Assembly (NCBI GenBank): GCA_026419775.2
Contig: JAOPGA020001890.1
Coordinates: 1-35,984, forward strand
Length of the DNA stretch: 35,984 nt
Origin: Acrasis kona
Lineage: Eukaryota; Heterolobosea; Eutetramitea; Acrasida; Acrasidae
Direction of reading: 5' to 3'
Part shown: in pieces, positions 9,422-19,632 of the stretch
Layout of the letters: each line of letters starts with the position of its first letter
Position numbering within the stretch: the first letter of the stretch is position 1
Program-made: the position numbers and the translations under genes
Notes under the pieces: model-generated
Seen by the model: the letters and a program-made list of their open reading frames with translations, nothing else
Told to the model about the DNA's origin: nothing
Databases searched by the model: none

Positions 9422-11092
9422 ATGGAGGACGATGACGCTGTATATGCGAGCACCATTGCCCCGATTTCTCCTGTTGTCACCTTTGACGTTCCACTCACTA
9501 CCACCGAAACACCCACTCCCACAGATTATCGTTCTGTGGAAACTCCAAGAACACGTTCTCGTAGTATAATGACAACAAAAACAGTTTTGACGCCACAGGA
9601 GAGTGGTTCTTTGGAGGATAAAGCAGCTAAAAAGAAGTGGCATGTGAATGGAATGGGACACGTCATCTATAAGGAGCACAACAGTTATAATTTGATGAAG
9701 CAAATACAAATGGGAATTAGAACGTCCGTTTCGTCCATCAACACCAAAAAAGATAGAGAGGTGAACGTAAATAAAGACATGGCTGACGTTCTCAAGCTTG
9801 ATTTTCCCAAGAGAGGCTCCTTAAAAACTCCCCCTCATCAATTTGAACACTTCAAGTTTTATGATTACTCACCGTACGTATTCAGAAAACTAAGGAAAAG
9901 GTTTAACATTGAGCCAGAACATTTATTGGTGCGTTTATATTGTCTCGCTCTTCATCTCATGATTAGGTTTCTTTATGTCACGACAAGTCATTGAGCATTC
10001 TTGGTACGCCGGGAAAGTCAGGCGCTCTATTCTTCTTCTCTGCTGACATGGAGTACATTTTAAAGACTGTAACAAAAAAAGAAAGTAAATTCTTACGTAA
10101 GGTTTTGCCTCAATACTATAACGTATGTGGACATGTTCCTAACACCATCTCACATTCGATAGCACGCCATGACCAACCCAAATACACTCATCACACGTTT
10201 CTACGGACTCTTTAGCATAAAACCAAAAGACAACAAGAACAATGTTCGCTTCATCATCATGAACAATGTATTCGATACGAAATTCTTTGTCGAAGAACGA
10301 TATGACCTGAAGGGAAGTACGATAGGCCGCACGGCAAGCGAAAATGAAAGAAAAAGGGAAACACCAATATTGAAGGATTTGGACTTTTTGGACAGCAAGA
10401 GAAAGTTATTCGTTGGAAAAGAAGTCAAGGATCGCATCATGAAACAATTAGACAGCGACTGCAAGTTTTTGGAGACTTTAAAAATCATGGACTATAGTGT
10501 ACTTTTAGGCTGTCACAAAGTATCCGACGAGGACGTGGAGGTGTTTAGTCCGTGTTCTTTGGCCAGCATTCATGACACATTATCCACGGACGTCGTTCCG
10601 CTTTCGCCCACGGATGAGACGACGCCAAAGGATCATCCCTCAAAAGAAGATACGGAGGCCAAACCGCCACCGCCACCGCTGGTGAATGAGCAGGTGACAC
10701 CTGATGATGTATCAAATAAAGATCAAGCTGCGAGGCCTAGTTTGCAGAACGTGAACAAGCGCACCATGACCAGCTCCACCAATGTTATCGATCTATTCAA
10801 AGTGTTCAAAGTGAGGAACTCTGACGTTAGTCTCGAAAAACATTTCCAGGGCGACAAGATTAGTGAGTTCCAGAGGTTTCACGGAGGTATTTTATCGGAG
10901 CCTCTCGACAAGCACGGCAACCGAGAGATTTACTTTTTTGGCGTGATCGATGTGCTTCAGCCGTGGACGAGCGTGAAGCAGATGGAAAATGTTTTCAAGG
11001 GTTTGAAATATGATCGCGACAAGATATCGGCGGTCAATCCAAAAAACTATGCCACAAGATTTAAAATGTTTGTGAACGACATGTTAGTGTAA
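9422..11092 (+). CDS. Phosphatidylinositol phosphate kinase (PIP5K type)
   Basis: Exons 9422-9928, 9967-10122 and 10163-11092, with introns of 38 nt (donor GTGCG) and 40 nt (CCTAAC branch-like site). The product is 530 aa and phosphorylates PtdIns monophosphates to make PtdInsP2 at membranes. Visible family features are FYDYSPYVFRKLR, the phosphate-binding loop GTPGKSGALFFFS (182-194), NPNTLITRFYGLF, DLKGSTIGR (269-277, catalytic Lys271), LKDLDF (291-296) and IMDYSVLLG (329-337). The C-terminal lobe FGVIDVLQPW continues to the stop. A low-complexity insert of roughly 120 residues rich in Pro, Thr and Asp separates MDYSVLLG from the C-lobe. ATG 9422 is chosen because the frame opens there. The stop is 2 bp from the stop of the convergent AKTIP-like gene. 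Confidence 0.92.
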
Positions 11093-11094
11093 AA

Positions 11095-11886
11095 TTAAAT
11101 TTGTTTATTATCTTTGTATATTGAACGTGGTATGACTCCAGACTTTTTCTTGAGGCAATGACTCGACACTTTTGTTGAGATTCCAAAGTCAACGCCACGA
11201 TGTGGGTGTCCTGATGTTTTTATCAAATCCATTCTTATTTCGGCGAACATTTCGATGGGAAAGCTTGAATGTTGGTAGCTGTTGAGGTAGTTGGCGCCTA
11301 TTGGCTGAAAAGTATCATCGTGCGATCCACTAATGTAAGAGTCATGGACTTGCAGAGAGACCTTGGATTGGAACAGCTCCTTGTCTTTTTTGTACAGATT
11401 CCATGTTGCTTCGTTGCGAATGGGTGTTAATGATTTCCTTCTTAACGTAAAATCAATCATGAACTGCTCTAGGATGTCGAGCGCCAGATTGTCTCCAGAA
11501 TTCTCAAAGTGGTCGAACACGTCGATGAGATTGAATTCACCAGTGTTCTTATCGACGAGGGGGTGGAGAATGTGACGTCCTGCAACTTTCTCAAAAAACA
11601 AGATTGGCGATTCTGTTGGGTAGTCGTCTGTGAATAGAATCCTAAAATGAAACATTCCCGACTTGTATGGTCCTGTCTTGACAAACATTAAGCCAAACCA
11701 AACTAAAACGTTAATTTCATCAAAATGACTGCTGCTCACGTTTCAAATCAAAAGAAGACGGAATTACATATAGACCCTTCAGTCTGTTTGGAGCGTGTGC
11801 GGCTACTTGTCTACTGTTGTTGACTTTACACAACCTTTAACGTTTTATACTCACTATTGGGACAACAACACATCAATAACAGTCAT
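11095..11886 (-). CDS. AKTIP: AKTIP/FTS-like ubiquitin E2 variant
   Basis: Exons (minus strand) 11886-11855, 11813-11740 and 11702-11095, with introns of 41 and 37 nt, both with GTGAG donors. The product is 237 aa. It has a UBC fold with LKGLYVIPSS, WFGLMFVKTGPYKSGMFHF and DYPTESPILFF. HPLVDKNTGEFN (82-93) replaces the E2 HPN motif, and there is no active-site Cys, so it is a catalytically dead UEV. The HPLVD motif and the following YKKDKELFQSKV segment match the AKTIP/FTS family. In animals that protein joins Hook and FHIP to link dynein to endosomes and HOPS. The 5' exon is short and was chosen because it starts with ATG, fits the phase and completes the N-terminal helix. The start lies 29 bp after the UVRAG-like stop, a very tight tandem arrangement. 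Confidence 0.85.
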
Positions 11887-11915
11887 AATTACAAAAAGAA
11901 ACAGTCAATAATATT

Positions 11916-13536
11916 TTATAAATCACTACACACCCCCAGCAGATAATCCAAGTACTCCAATATACTAAACCTTCCGAATTGTAAATGCTTCTTGAAAGAA
12001 CCCATCGACTTTAAAATCTTTTGCTTTTAAAAATCACTCATCATGAACAACGACTTACATGTACAATATTGGATCTCAAAAGTAGCACGGCCATAATGTA
12101 TTTGGACTTGTCTCCATTTCTTGTCATGAACAATGGAAGTATTCTGTCTTGACTCTGAGAGTCTTTTGATACGTGCTCGTTCGTTACGAAACTCTTGGAC
12201 GACATTCCAAACATGGGGGAGCGAAGAGGAATTTGAAAAAGTTTTGAAATGATCCTGACGCAATGTACAGCGTATCCTAAAGCGCTTGCAGCCTCGTCGT
12301 CGAACAAGAGATTATCAGGCCTACTAAAGGTTAAAAATGTTTCCACAAGTGCTTACCCTTTGGATATGGCTAATCCGTTCAACACAAAATGTCCTGCCTT
12401 TTGGTTGGTCTCTACTACAAAAACATAATCACGCAAGCTCTTCACAATCGTGCGCTGCCGCCTGTTAATTTTCCTTTGTGTTTGGTTCAACTGGCTGCGC
12501 AGGTGTTCGATGGTGGCCTTTCCTATTTGAGAGAATTGTTGCTGAGAGTCATGAAGAAGTAATTGTGAGTTGGCAAAGTGTGTTTCATGAACGGTCTGGT
12601 TTTGTTGTTTGATCTGTAGATTCTCCTTGACGTTCTGAATGGCTGCCTTCTTCTCCTCCAAGCGTTCTTGTAGCATTTTGATCCTCTTGCGCTTTTGAGA
12701 CAATTCTTGCCTCTAAACATTATTAGCGACGGTCAACAATTGTCGGTCTTACCAGCGTGGCCATTCTTTCTTGTTGCTTCAAAATGTCCTCCACTCTCTT
12801 CTTTCCCTTGGCGATGGCATCTCTCGCTTCCTGGATGGAGTACGTCATTCCTATTGTACGTGCTAGGGACCGTGAAAACTCTGCAGATGGTACGTTCACT
12901 ATGGAAGAACAGGATGGCTGTAAAAATGTCGACGACAATAGCTTCCTCTCAATGCCCATCGTTACTCCCTTGTGCTCCGTCACGAACATGCCATCAACAA
13001 ATTCAAACAATACGGTTTTTGGTGGAAATTTTGTTTGTTCGACATCTTCATCAGTGCTCTTTTCAACAGGTTAATGTAAAAGGCGTGGACATTATTTACG
13101 TGTGTTAGGAAGAGTTCATCAAATTTTAAAGTTTCTTCCACTAGCAGTTCGCCAGAATCTGTTAGTAATCTAACTACAAACTCTACGTTGTTAGGAAATT
13201 ACGTTAGGGCGTGCCTCACCTTGTGGTGTAACATTATTTTTTATATTATACAATTGTCGCACATCCTTTTCGTCGCCGTCTAATAGCCAAGATGGATTCT
13301 GCAAGAGTCAACTTTCAGGCAGGCATTAACTTACAAGAGAGTTTCGAAATATATTACTGGTATACAAAGTTTGATCACCGTCTTTAATAGTGAAGCAGCT
13401 GTCCTTAAGATTTATACCCCCAACATTCCGAAAATGTACTCCCTTTAGATGTTTAAATTGCCTCTAATCAACAGTCAAATTATCTTGATAATTTGAAGCC
13501 TACATAGGGTGACGTCTCAAGAATGTATTCAGTCAT
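11916..13536 (-). CDS. UVRAG: UVRAG/Vps38-like PI3K complex subunit
   Basis: Eight exons on the minus strand: 13536-13504, 13463-13335, 13298-13220, 13182-13100, 13058-12753, 12712-12357, 12323-12059 and 12023-11916. Introns are 40, 36, 37, 41, 40, 33 and 35 nt, and all phases agree, giving 452 aa. The N-terminal C2-like domain has RQFKHLKGVHFRNV and FRNSLNPSWLLD (about 49-60) and ends near VLFEFVDG. A charged coiled coil (LSQKRKRIKMLQERLEEKK) follows at about 205-285. The C-terminal Atg14/UVRAG domain shows ASALGYAVHCVRIISKLFQI, the strongest family signature. By family knowledge it partners Vps34, Vps15 and Beclin 1 to make PI3P on endosomes and autophagic membranes. It lies directly upstream of AKTIP-like, whose animal homologue also touches HOPS. 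Confidence 0.9.
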
Positions 13537-13679
13537 CTTGTTGTGGTCAAACTGTTCAGAATGTCAACCAATTATTACTAAAGTCCACACAACCATAAAT
13601 CTTGGTGAGACAAAGACACAGGTATTGTCTAAAAATTGATTTTATTATATAGTCTTCCCTCAAACATTCTTCAAAAGTT

Positions 13680-13886
13680 CTAGACCTTTTTTATGATAGT
13701 TACCAGTTCACATTCTTTCCACTTGAAATGTTCACAGCTATATTTCTTGAACTTTACCGATTCTAGAATCCTCCATAATTTGTGGTTCACGTCTGACATT
13801 TGCATTTTTATTTTGCTAATCACTTGAGGATTGGGTAAGATGTGTCCAAAGAGCTGTTACCAAACCGCACACAAAGCTTTCAACAT
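13680..13886 (-). CDS. Candidate 53-aa protein, two exons
   Basis: Reading ATG 13886-13861, removing 13860-13816 (45 nt, GTAACA...ATTAG), then 13815-13680 gives one in-frame 53-aa product ending in TAG. It contains NHKLWRILESVKFKKYS and a CEHFKWKEC pair. No family was recognised. The intron is slightly longer than the 33-42 nt norm here, and starting at the internal ATG would need no intron. The rest of the 13537-13962 gap shows nothing else. Confidence 0.3.
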
Positions 13887-13962
13887 TAACGCTGCTTCCC
13901 TATAAATTCACTGAGGATAGTTTTATTGACTTGAATGTGACCAGTAATAACTAACGAAGCAT

Positions 13963-15459
13963 TTAAAATTTATTGAGATAAGAATTTGGTGTAATGTCCA
14001 GATCTTTGCTTCTTGTTTGAATGTTCTTCCTGACTAATGTTATCACGACTAAAATGTTGAAGACCAATGTGACCAATGACATGGGCAAGTTAATCCAAAA
14101 GAAATTTCCACTCAATTTTGTTTGTACAAGTTCTTCTAATGGTTTCACAGCAAATATTGACATCAACCCTCCAATCATAAGACCAATACCCAATACCTTA
14201 AATCTACTTTTAGGAGCAATATATTCAGCGGAAGGGAAGTAGCCATTCACTAGTGTGTACAGCATGATTCTCCATGACACAAATGTTACAAAAGTAAAAT
14301 ATTGTAAATTAGAATTATTGATGAGCATGGGAATAGAACATGCTATTTGAAACGGTATGAGGATAACAAACGACCATGCGAACCCAACCAAATCTCTAAC
14401 CCTACCCATAAGAATTGCGGCCAGTGTACCTGCTGCTGGCAGCAAGATTGAAAACACAAAACTTTGACGTTTCGTAACTTCGACTTGGTCACCGTTTATA
14501 TATTTCAATTGATTTTCAAGGGAAGCAATATAAAAATTCATGTACAAACACCCAAAAGCAACATTACCCCAAATGGCCCACACCTCAAGGTACCATATAT
14601 CACGGAAGGGGAAGATGTACTCTAGTACGTCAAGCAGCTTCAAACCCTTCAACCGGTCAACAAGAGGAGCGGATGTATTATCAACAATCACTTCCTTCTT
14701 GGCCCGACTACAACGAAATGGAATTCCGTTCATCACGAATGCAAAAGCAAACACTGGCAAACCAAGGCAAGAATAAACAATAAACATTGTACTAATGGTT
14801 ATTTTACCATCAGCACCATAATAAATTAAATTAAAAAAAGCAAACACTGCAGATGACGTGTCCCACATGGCCGAAAGAAGACCCGACGTGAATCCATCCC
14901 AACCTGGCATTTCAGTGGGATTGGCATATGTCAAGGCGGCAAAGAACATACCACAACCGGCTATCGTCATCACAGTGAAACTGATTGTATATAAAATGTT
15001 AACATTGGCCAAACCAAAAACCAAACATGACAATCCCCACAATAAACCGGAAACTCCCATCATGATTCTTCTTCCTAGAATGTCTTGGAGAATACCAAGA
15101 AAGTATGTGCTTGCGTTGACTCCACCTGAGGCTGCACTATATAACATTGTCAGTTCTGAATTTTGTTCAGTACATGGTCTGTATACATCTGTTGTGTTTT
15201 TGCAAAGATTTTCGAACATTTTCGAGTCGACAAGTGCTGGTTTGAGAGCGTTGTATCCGAATGCGATACCAGCACAAAAGAACATTGCTAATGTAGAAAA
15301 GATGACTTTGAGCCATGTTGTAAGCTTTGGTTTGTTCGGCTTGGTGTTTTCGGGTGCGAGTAGTACTTGAGTTTCACCATACTCAAAAGGTGTGACTGTT
15401 GAGGGTATGTCGTCCATGTATTGTATTTTCTGGATTGAAGAACGAATTAGATGACTCAC
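13963..15459 (-). CDS. MFS transporter, SLC43/Fmp42-like
   Basis: Single exon, 498 aa, with about 12 hydrophobic segments, the first after a ~50-residue cytosolic N-terminus. Visible features are FGYNALKPALV in TM1, an extracellular loop with Cys residues (LCKNTTDVYRPCTEQ), then ELTMLYSAASGGVNAS and GILQDILGRR, which is the MFS loop 2-3 motif. A polar central loop (CSRAKKEVIVDN) splits the two halves. The large Cys-bearing first loop is typical of SLC43 amino-acid transporters and fungal Fmp42. Substrate cannot be read from the sequence. The N-terminal frame begins at ATG 15459, with a second Met 14 residues on. Confidence 0.75.
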   Translation of the reverse strand: MSHLIRSSIQKIQYMDDIPSTVTPFEYGETQVLLAPENTKPNKPKLTTWLKVIFSTLAMFFCAGIAFGYNALKPALVDSKMFENLCKNTTDVYRPCTEQNSELTMLYSAASGGVNASTYFLGILQDILGRRIMMGVSGLLWGLSCLVFGLANVNILYTISFTVMTIAGCGMFFAALTYANPTEMPGWDGFTSGLLSAMWDTSSAVFAFFNLIYYGADGKITISTMFIVYSCLGLPVFAFAFVMNGIPFRCSRAKKEVIVDNTSAPLVDRLKGLKLLDVLEYIFPFRDIWYLEVWAIWGNVAFGCLYMNFYIASLENQLKYINGDQVEVTKRQSFVFSILLPAAGTLAAILMGRVRDLVGFAWSFVILIPFQIACSIPMLINNSNLQYFTFVTFVSWRIMLYTLVNGYFPSAEYIAPKSRFKVLGIGLMIGGLMSIFAVKPLEELVQTKLSGNFFWINLPMSLVTLVFNILVVITLVRKNIQTRSKDLDITPNSYLNKF

Positions 15460-15618
15460 AATCTCTTAAAAGAACATGCCCCGCGGGAATCAATCAAAAT
15501 GTAGGATTGTGAAATAAACGTTCAAGATTTTGTAATATCTAGTATTTTGTAAAAAAGCATTTTTTGTTGAACATACAAAGATGACTGGACATGATTGTTG
15601 AAATGAGTTTTTATTCTG

Positions 15619-15936
15619 TTATAAGTTACAATACACAGTAAAGAAGTCATCGAATGTGAATGATATATTTTCCTCTATTGCTTCACCTAGAGTATCCCCA
15701 TTCACTGATAAGAATGTTCTTGGCTCCTTTGATTTGATTTCCGTTTCATTTCTCTGCTTACTATCAACTGACAGATCCTCCCACTGAAATCCGTCCGTTT
15801 TATTGTTATCATCAACAGTGTGTAATACCTTGGTGTTCTCAGGTAAGTTACTTGTTTTTGTTCCTTCTATCAAGATTCTCCTCCTCTTCTGAGATGTGCG
15901 ACAAGTTGTTGTAGGTGATCTGCTTCTTGCCATCAC
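15619..15936 (-). CDS. Hypothetical protein, 105 aa
   Basis: Not recognised. It has a basic start (MARSRSPTTT, QKRRRILIEG), a polar middle and an acidic hydrophobic end (EAIEENISFTFDDFFTVY). The N-terminal RSRSP and KRRR runs could be a nuclear signal. It has no intron. It is divergent from the Rpn8 gene across a 65-bp gap, which supports it being expressed. Confidence 0.55.
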   Translation of the reverse strand: MMARSRSPTTTCRTSQKRRRILIEGTKTSNLPENTKVLHTVDDNNKTDGFQWEDLSVDSKQRNETEIKSKEPRTFLSVNGDTLGEAIEENISFTFDDFFTVYCNL

Positions 15937-16001
15937 TCAGTTATTCTAAATTTAAACACTCAACTTGAATCGGAATTGATCAAAAATAAAAACAACAAAA
16001 A
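15937..16001. promoter_or_regulatory. 65-bp shared divergent promoter
   Basis: Only 65 bp separate the start codons of the 105-aa hypothetical gene and Rpn8. It is AT-rich, with an A-rich run before the Rpn8 ATG. Both 5' leaders and any promoter elements must fit here or overlap coding sequence. Confidence 0.5.
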
Positions 16002-16995
16002 ATGTCTCAGTTAGCTGCACCATCTAAAGTCGTTGTGCATCCATTAGTATTATTGAGCGTCGTAGATCATTATAACCGCGTAGCAAAAGATACGAACAAT
16101 AGGGTTACTGGAGTCTTACTTGGAGAAATCAATGCCGGAGTAGTGGACGTAACAAATTCTTTCGCAGGTAAGTTTTGTTCGATGCAAAATGGTTAAAAAA
16201 ATAGTTCCATTCGAGGAAGATCCAAAGGATCCCTCCATCTGGTTTTTAGATCACAACTACCTTGATGGAATGTTTGCAATGTTCAGGAAAGTAAATGCAA
16301 GAGAAAAAATAGTGGGATGGTATAGCACTGGGCCAAAAATCAGAAAATCAGACATTGACATTCACGAAGTTTTCCGCGACCGATACTTGAAGAATCCAGT
16401 CTATGTCATCATTGATGTAAAAGTGAACGAAAATGTAATTCCAACGGACGCATACATGGCCATCGAAGAAAAAGAAGACGAAAAATCACAACCCACATTA
16501 ACATTTGCACATCTTCCATCGGAAATTGGCGCGCTCGAAGCAGAAGAAATTGGAGTGGAACATTTATTGAGAGACGTCAAGGATACAACGGTTTCTGATC
16601 TGGCCTCATCAGTCACGACGCGTTTCAACTCTCTACGAGCGCTCAGGACGCGTTTGAACGAAGTGCACAAGTATTTGGAATTGGTGGAGAAGAACAAGCT
16701 GCCCATCAACCATCACATTCTTTACCTACTGCAGGACGTGTTCAATTTGCTGCCCGGACTGCAAGATGCCAAGACGCAGGAGGCCTTCACATCACAAACC
16801 AACGACAGTTACATGGCCATGTATTTGAGCAGCGCCATCCGTAGCGTGGTTGCGTTGAACAATTTGATCAACAACAAGTTGGATTTGAGGGACGCAGAGA
16901 AGGAGCCTGCAAAGCCTGCGGAGAATGAAAAGAAGGATTCAAAAGACGAAAAGAAGGATGACAAGAAGGACGATAAGAAGGATTCGAAAAAGTAA
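16002..16995 (+). CDS. PSMD7: 26S proteasome regulatory subunit Rpn8/PSMD7
   Basis: Exons 16002-16167 and 16205-16995 around a 37-nt intron (GTAAGT...ATAG, phase 1), giving 318 aa. This non-catalytic MPN-domain subunit pairs with the deubiquitinase Rpn11 in the proteasome lid. Strong signatures are [27 protein letters not shown] across the splice junction, [45 protein letters not shown] and [19 protein letters not shown]. The metal-binding JAMM residues are absent, as expected. The last ~30 residues are a Lys/Asp/Glu tail. Its stop is 31 bp from the convergent NDUFB7-like stop. Confidence 0.97.
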
Positions 16996-17026
16996 AAAAA
17001 TCAATTCACATAACCCTTCAATGTAT

Positions 17027-17480
17027 TTAATATCTTGGTGCTTGTTTGCGTGCCTTTTCCAATTCCTCTTGTACAAGCTTGAGTTTTTCTTCCTGATGGT
17101 ATAAACGATGAGATCTTTTTACGGTCCTTAGATGCTGCTTGAAGTAGCAACGTTCGAGGCGGACCTTTTCTTCTTCGCAGGCCCATGGTGCGCTGTAGTG
17201 GGCATCTCTGCATTTGTTTAATCGAATCGTGTATATCGCACAACGGTCCCTATATACGGAGGGTACTCCTGCTTTGTCGAGTTCCTCAACCGAAACACGT
17301 CCTTTTGCTTATGATGGTGTTAGAACATATAAGGATTAATGTGTTACGATGAGCGCTCTCAAGATGGTATTGTTTGTATAGATTTCTTTCGTATTCGGTC
17401 TGTTGCTCTTGGTTCCAACCCTTTTCTCTGTATAATTTTTGCATGTTCTCTTCAAGGAACGCATCTCTATCCACCACCAT
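17027..17480 (-). CDS. NDUFB7: Complex I subunit NDUFB7-like, twin CX9C
   Basis: Exons (minus) 17480-17348 and 17307-17027 around a 40-nt intron (GTAACA...TAAG, TTCTAAC branch-like site), giving 137 aa. It has Cys67-x9-Cys77 (CAIYTIRLNKC) and Cys88-x9-Cys98 (CEEEKVRLERC), the twin CX9C hairpin imported by the Mia40 pathway, preceded by VYRDR. A basic C-terminal helix (EEKLKLVQEELEKARK) follows. This pattern and length match NDUFB7/B18, a membrane-arm accessory subunit of mitochondrial complex I. Its presence implies aerobic mitochondria. The correct frame only appears after splicing, so unspliced ORFs here mislead. Confidence 0.82.
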
Positions 17481-18058
17481 GTTTCAGTGTGTCAACTTGC
17501 AGTATTCTTACAAAAATAACAAAAATAACGACCCTGCAGACGTGCAATCATGGTTCGGTCTTCAATAAAGAAGACTGTGCAATATTAGACTAACAAACGA
17601 GCCGAAATAAACAGATATTGTTTATATGTCAAGTATGTTAAATTTAAAGGATTGTTGTAGGACCCTAAAGTGAAGATATTGATCGGAGAGACATCTTAAG
17701 TAATGATGTTTGGTAGAAAATAAATAGTTTAGTAGCTGCTACTATCACTAAGTTAATATATGCGTTAATGGTATGGTCTTTTTTGAAATTTTTTGGATCC
17801 TCTGCAGCTTTTAATGTGCTCTAAACAGTGCATCGAGTTGTCGAAGTTTTTGTCAAGTCTCTTCGAATTGGTCAATGAAAGTCTTTTGCTGGGCGCCGTA
17901 ACATTTATTACCCTTTACATAGCCTAAATACAATTTTGATTTTATCATGTTGCAGCTTTTATACTCTTATGTTAATGGCGGATCTAAATCACCAACGGAA
18001 GGATGTTTATTAATAGGTTTCATGATCAGAACTTTATATCCATCGAAACAAAGTCGAC
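17481..18058. other. Intergenic between divergent genes, nothing recognised
   Basis: This AT-rich stretch holds the promoters of NDUFB7-like (minus) and the DUF427 gene (plus). Short frames have no family features and no tRNA-like fold was seen. Confidence 0.5.
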
Positions 18059-18343
18059 ATGCCCAAAGCTACATGGAATGGCGTCGTAATCGCCGAGACA
18101 GATACGTTTGAAAAGGTTGAAGGCAATACCTATTTCCCTCCATCCTCCATTAAAAAGGAATACTTCAAGGACTCACCCACTCACACCACTTGTGGTTGGA
18201 AAGGAAAAGCCAGTTACTATACCATAGAAGTAGATGGAAAGCAGAACAAGGACGCTGCTTGGTACTACCCCACACCTTATGATGCTGCAAAAAACATTGC
18301 TGGATATGTTGCATTCTGGAAAGGAGTTCAAGTAGAAATGTAA
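18059..18343 (+). CDS. DUF427 domain protein
   Basis: Intronless, 94 aa, essentially one DUF427 domain (PF04248). Typical residues are ATWNGVVIAETDTF, EGNTYFPPSSI, THTTCGWKGKASYYTI, DAAWYYPTPYDAAKNI and GYVAFWKGVQVE. The conserved Cys-x-W-K-G-x-A-x-Y-Y core is intact. The family is widespread in bacteria and fungi and its biochemical role is unknown to me. Small size, no intron and family distribution make lateral acquisition possible. It is convergent with NAXE, with stops 34 bp apart. Confidence 0.9.
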   Translation: MPKATWNGVVIAETDTFEKVEGNTYFPPSSIKKEYFKDSPTHTTCGWKGKASYYTIEVDGKQNKDAAWYYPTPYDAAKNIAGYVAFWKGVQVEM

Positions 18344-18377
18344 TCAATATATAAATGCAGTGTGATTTGAACTTGTA

Positions 18378-19308
18378 TTATTTATTCAAAAGAGCAACAT
18401 CCTCGACACCCTCGAACTTTGGTAAGTTTAATTGATACCTTTGTTGCATTTCATGAGGAACAAATCTCCCACCAACAAAATGCATTTCTCCATCAAACTG
18501 TTTAGCACATGTTTTTGGGGCTGTGAGCGAGATTAGGGCGTCTGGATTCTCTACCTTTTGTTTGCATGCACCATTTCTACCTTTTTCAACGTCCCATCCA
18601 CTTGGGATATCAACAGAAAGTATTCTGACTTTTGATGTAACGATGTCTTCAATGATCTTGTCAAAAGGTTCTCTGATTGAATCACCCTTAAAACTGAAGC
18701 CAAATATCGCATCTAGCACAAGATCGTAAGTATTCAAATCTTTGGGTAGTTCTTGCGTCACCGAAATGTCCAACTTCTTACATTGCAGCAGTAAATTCTG
18801 TCAAGTTATAAGAAGGGTCAACAAGTAACCTTACGTTAATTATTTCTTTATCTGTTGGCTTTGGGTATACAACCAGAACGTCATAACCGTAATGTTTTAA
18901 ATGTCTCGCGGCTGTAATTCCATCCGCTCCATTTAGACCAGGTCCAGATACACATACTATTTTGCCCTCACCAAATGGTTTTGGGTTGCTTCTAGTTTTA
19001 GTCAAAAAATGTGTGGTTGCGTGTGCTACCGCAAGTCCTGCTAGTTCGACAAGTTGTTCAGTTGCAAAACCCTGCTTCGGTCCCATTAACTCTTTATCTA
19101 TGTCCGTTGCTTCATCTGCAGTGAGGTATTTAATCTCGGTCATGTTTGATCCGAACTTTGGAATTGTTTTAAATTGTTTTAAAAATAGACAAACTTTGAA
19201 AGATTTCTCTGGTGCTCTAAAAATTGAACGAGCACCTGAGTTGATAGTTGAATATTTCAAAAACCTTCTGAAGAACATGTGAATTTGTTTGTTGTCAATG
19301 AAACTCAA
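18378..19308 (-). CDS. NAXE: NAD(P)H-hydrate epimerase
   Basis: Exons (minus) 19308-18835 and 18797-18378 around a 37-nt intron (GTAAGG...GACAG, phase 0), giving 297 aa. It is a YjeF_N domain protein: VCVSGPGLNGADG (nucleotide loop), AARHLKHYGYDVLVVYP, LVLDAIFGFSFKGD (metal-binding Asp), VDIPSGWDVEKG and LISLTAPKTCAKQF. The enzyme epimerises damaged NAD(P)HX so that the dehydratase can repair it. The first 55 residues precede the domain and include MFFRRFLKYSTINSGARSIF, a good mitochondrial presequence. ATG 19308 is used, and ATG 19278 would also give the presequence. Confidence 0.93.
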
Positions 19309-19632
19309 TTTTGTAATACGAATGATGAAACCTTCAAAGGAGGACGATTATAAAATAGAAGACAAAGTGTTATGCTGTAATTAGAGAGGGTTGTGGCATG
19401 TGCTGTCAAAACACAACTTTACGCTTTGCTTCAAAGATTTTTGAAATCTACGAATTTTTTGCTCTTAAATGCACTGCTGCACTTCACCAGCTTGTATCTG
19501 GTTATGTGTTAATTAATTGTATGAAGTTCGATTTATTAGGGATGTAGCTCTAACTAACTGGAAGTTGACTAATTAATTATCAACTAATTGTGGATTAACT
19601 AATAATTATAGTAACTTGAAATTTATTATAGT
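19309..19632. other. AT-rich intergenic, nothing recognised
   Basis: The region contains repeated TAATTA/AACTAAT motifs around 19510-19620 and no convincing coding frame. Confidence 0.5.

Noticed and set aside
11916..12005. ATG at 12005 as the first exon of the AKTIP-like gene
   Set aside because: The same segment joins in frame to the UVRAG-like gene through a 35-nt intron and ends at TAA 11916, serving as its C-terminus. AKTIP-like has its own ATG at 11886.
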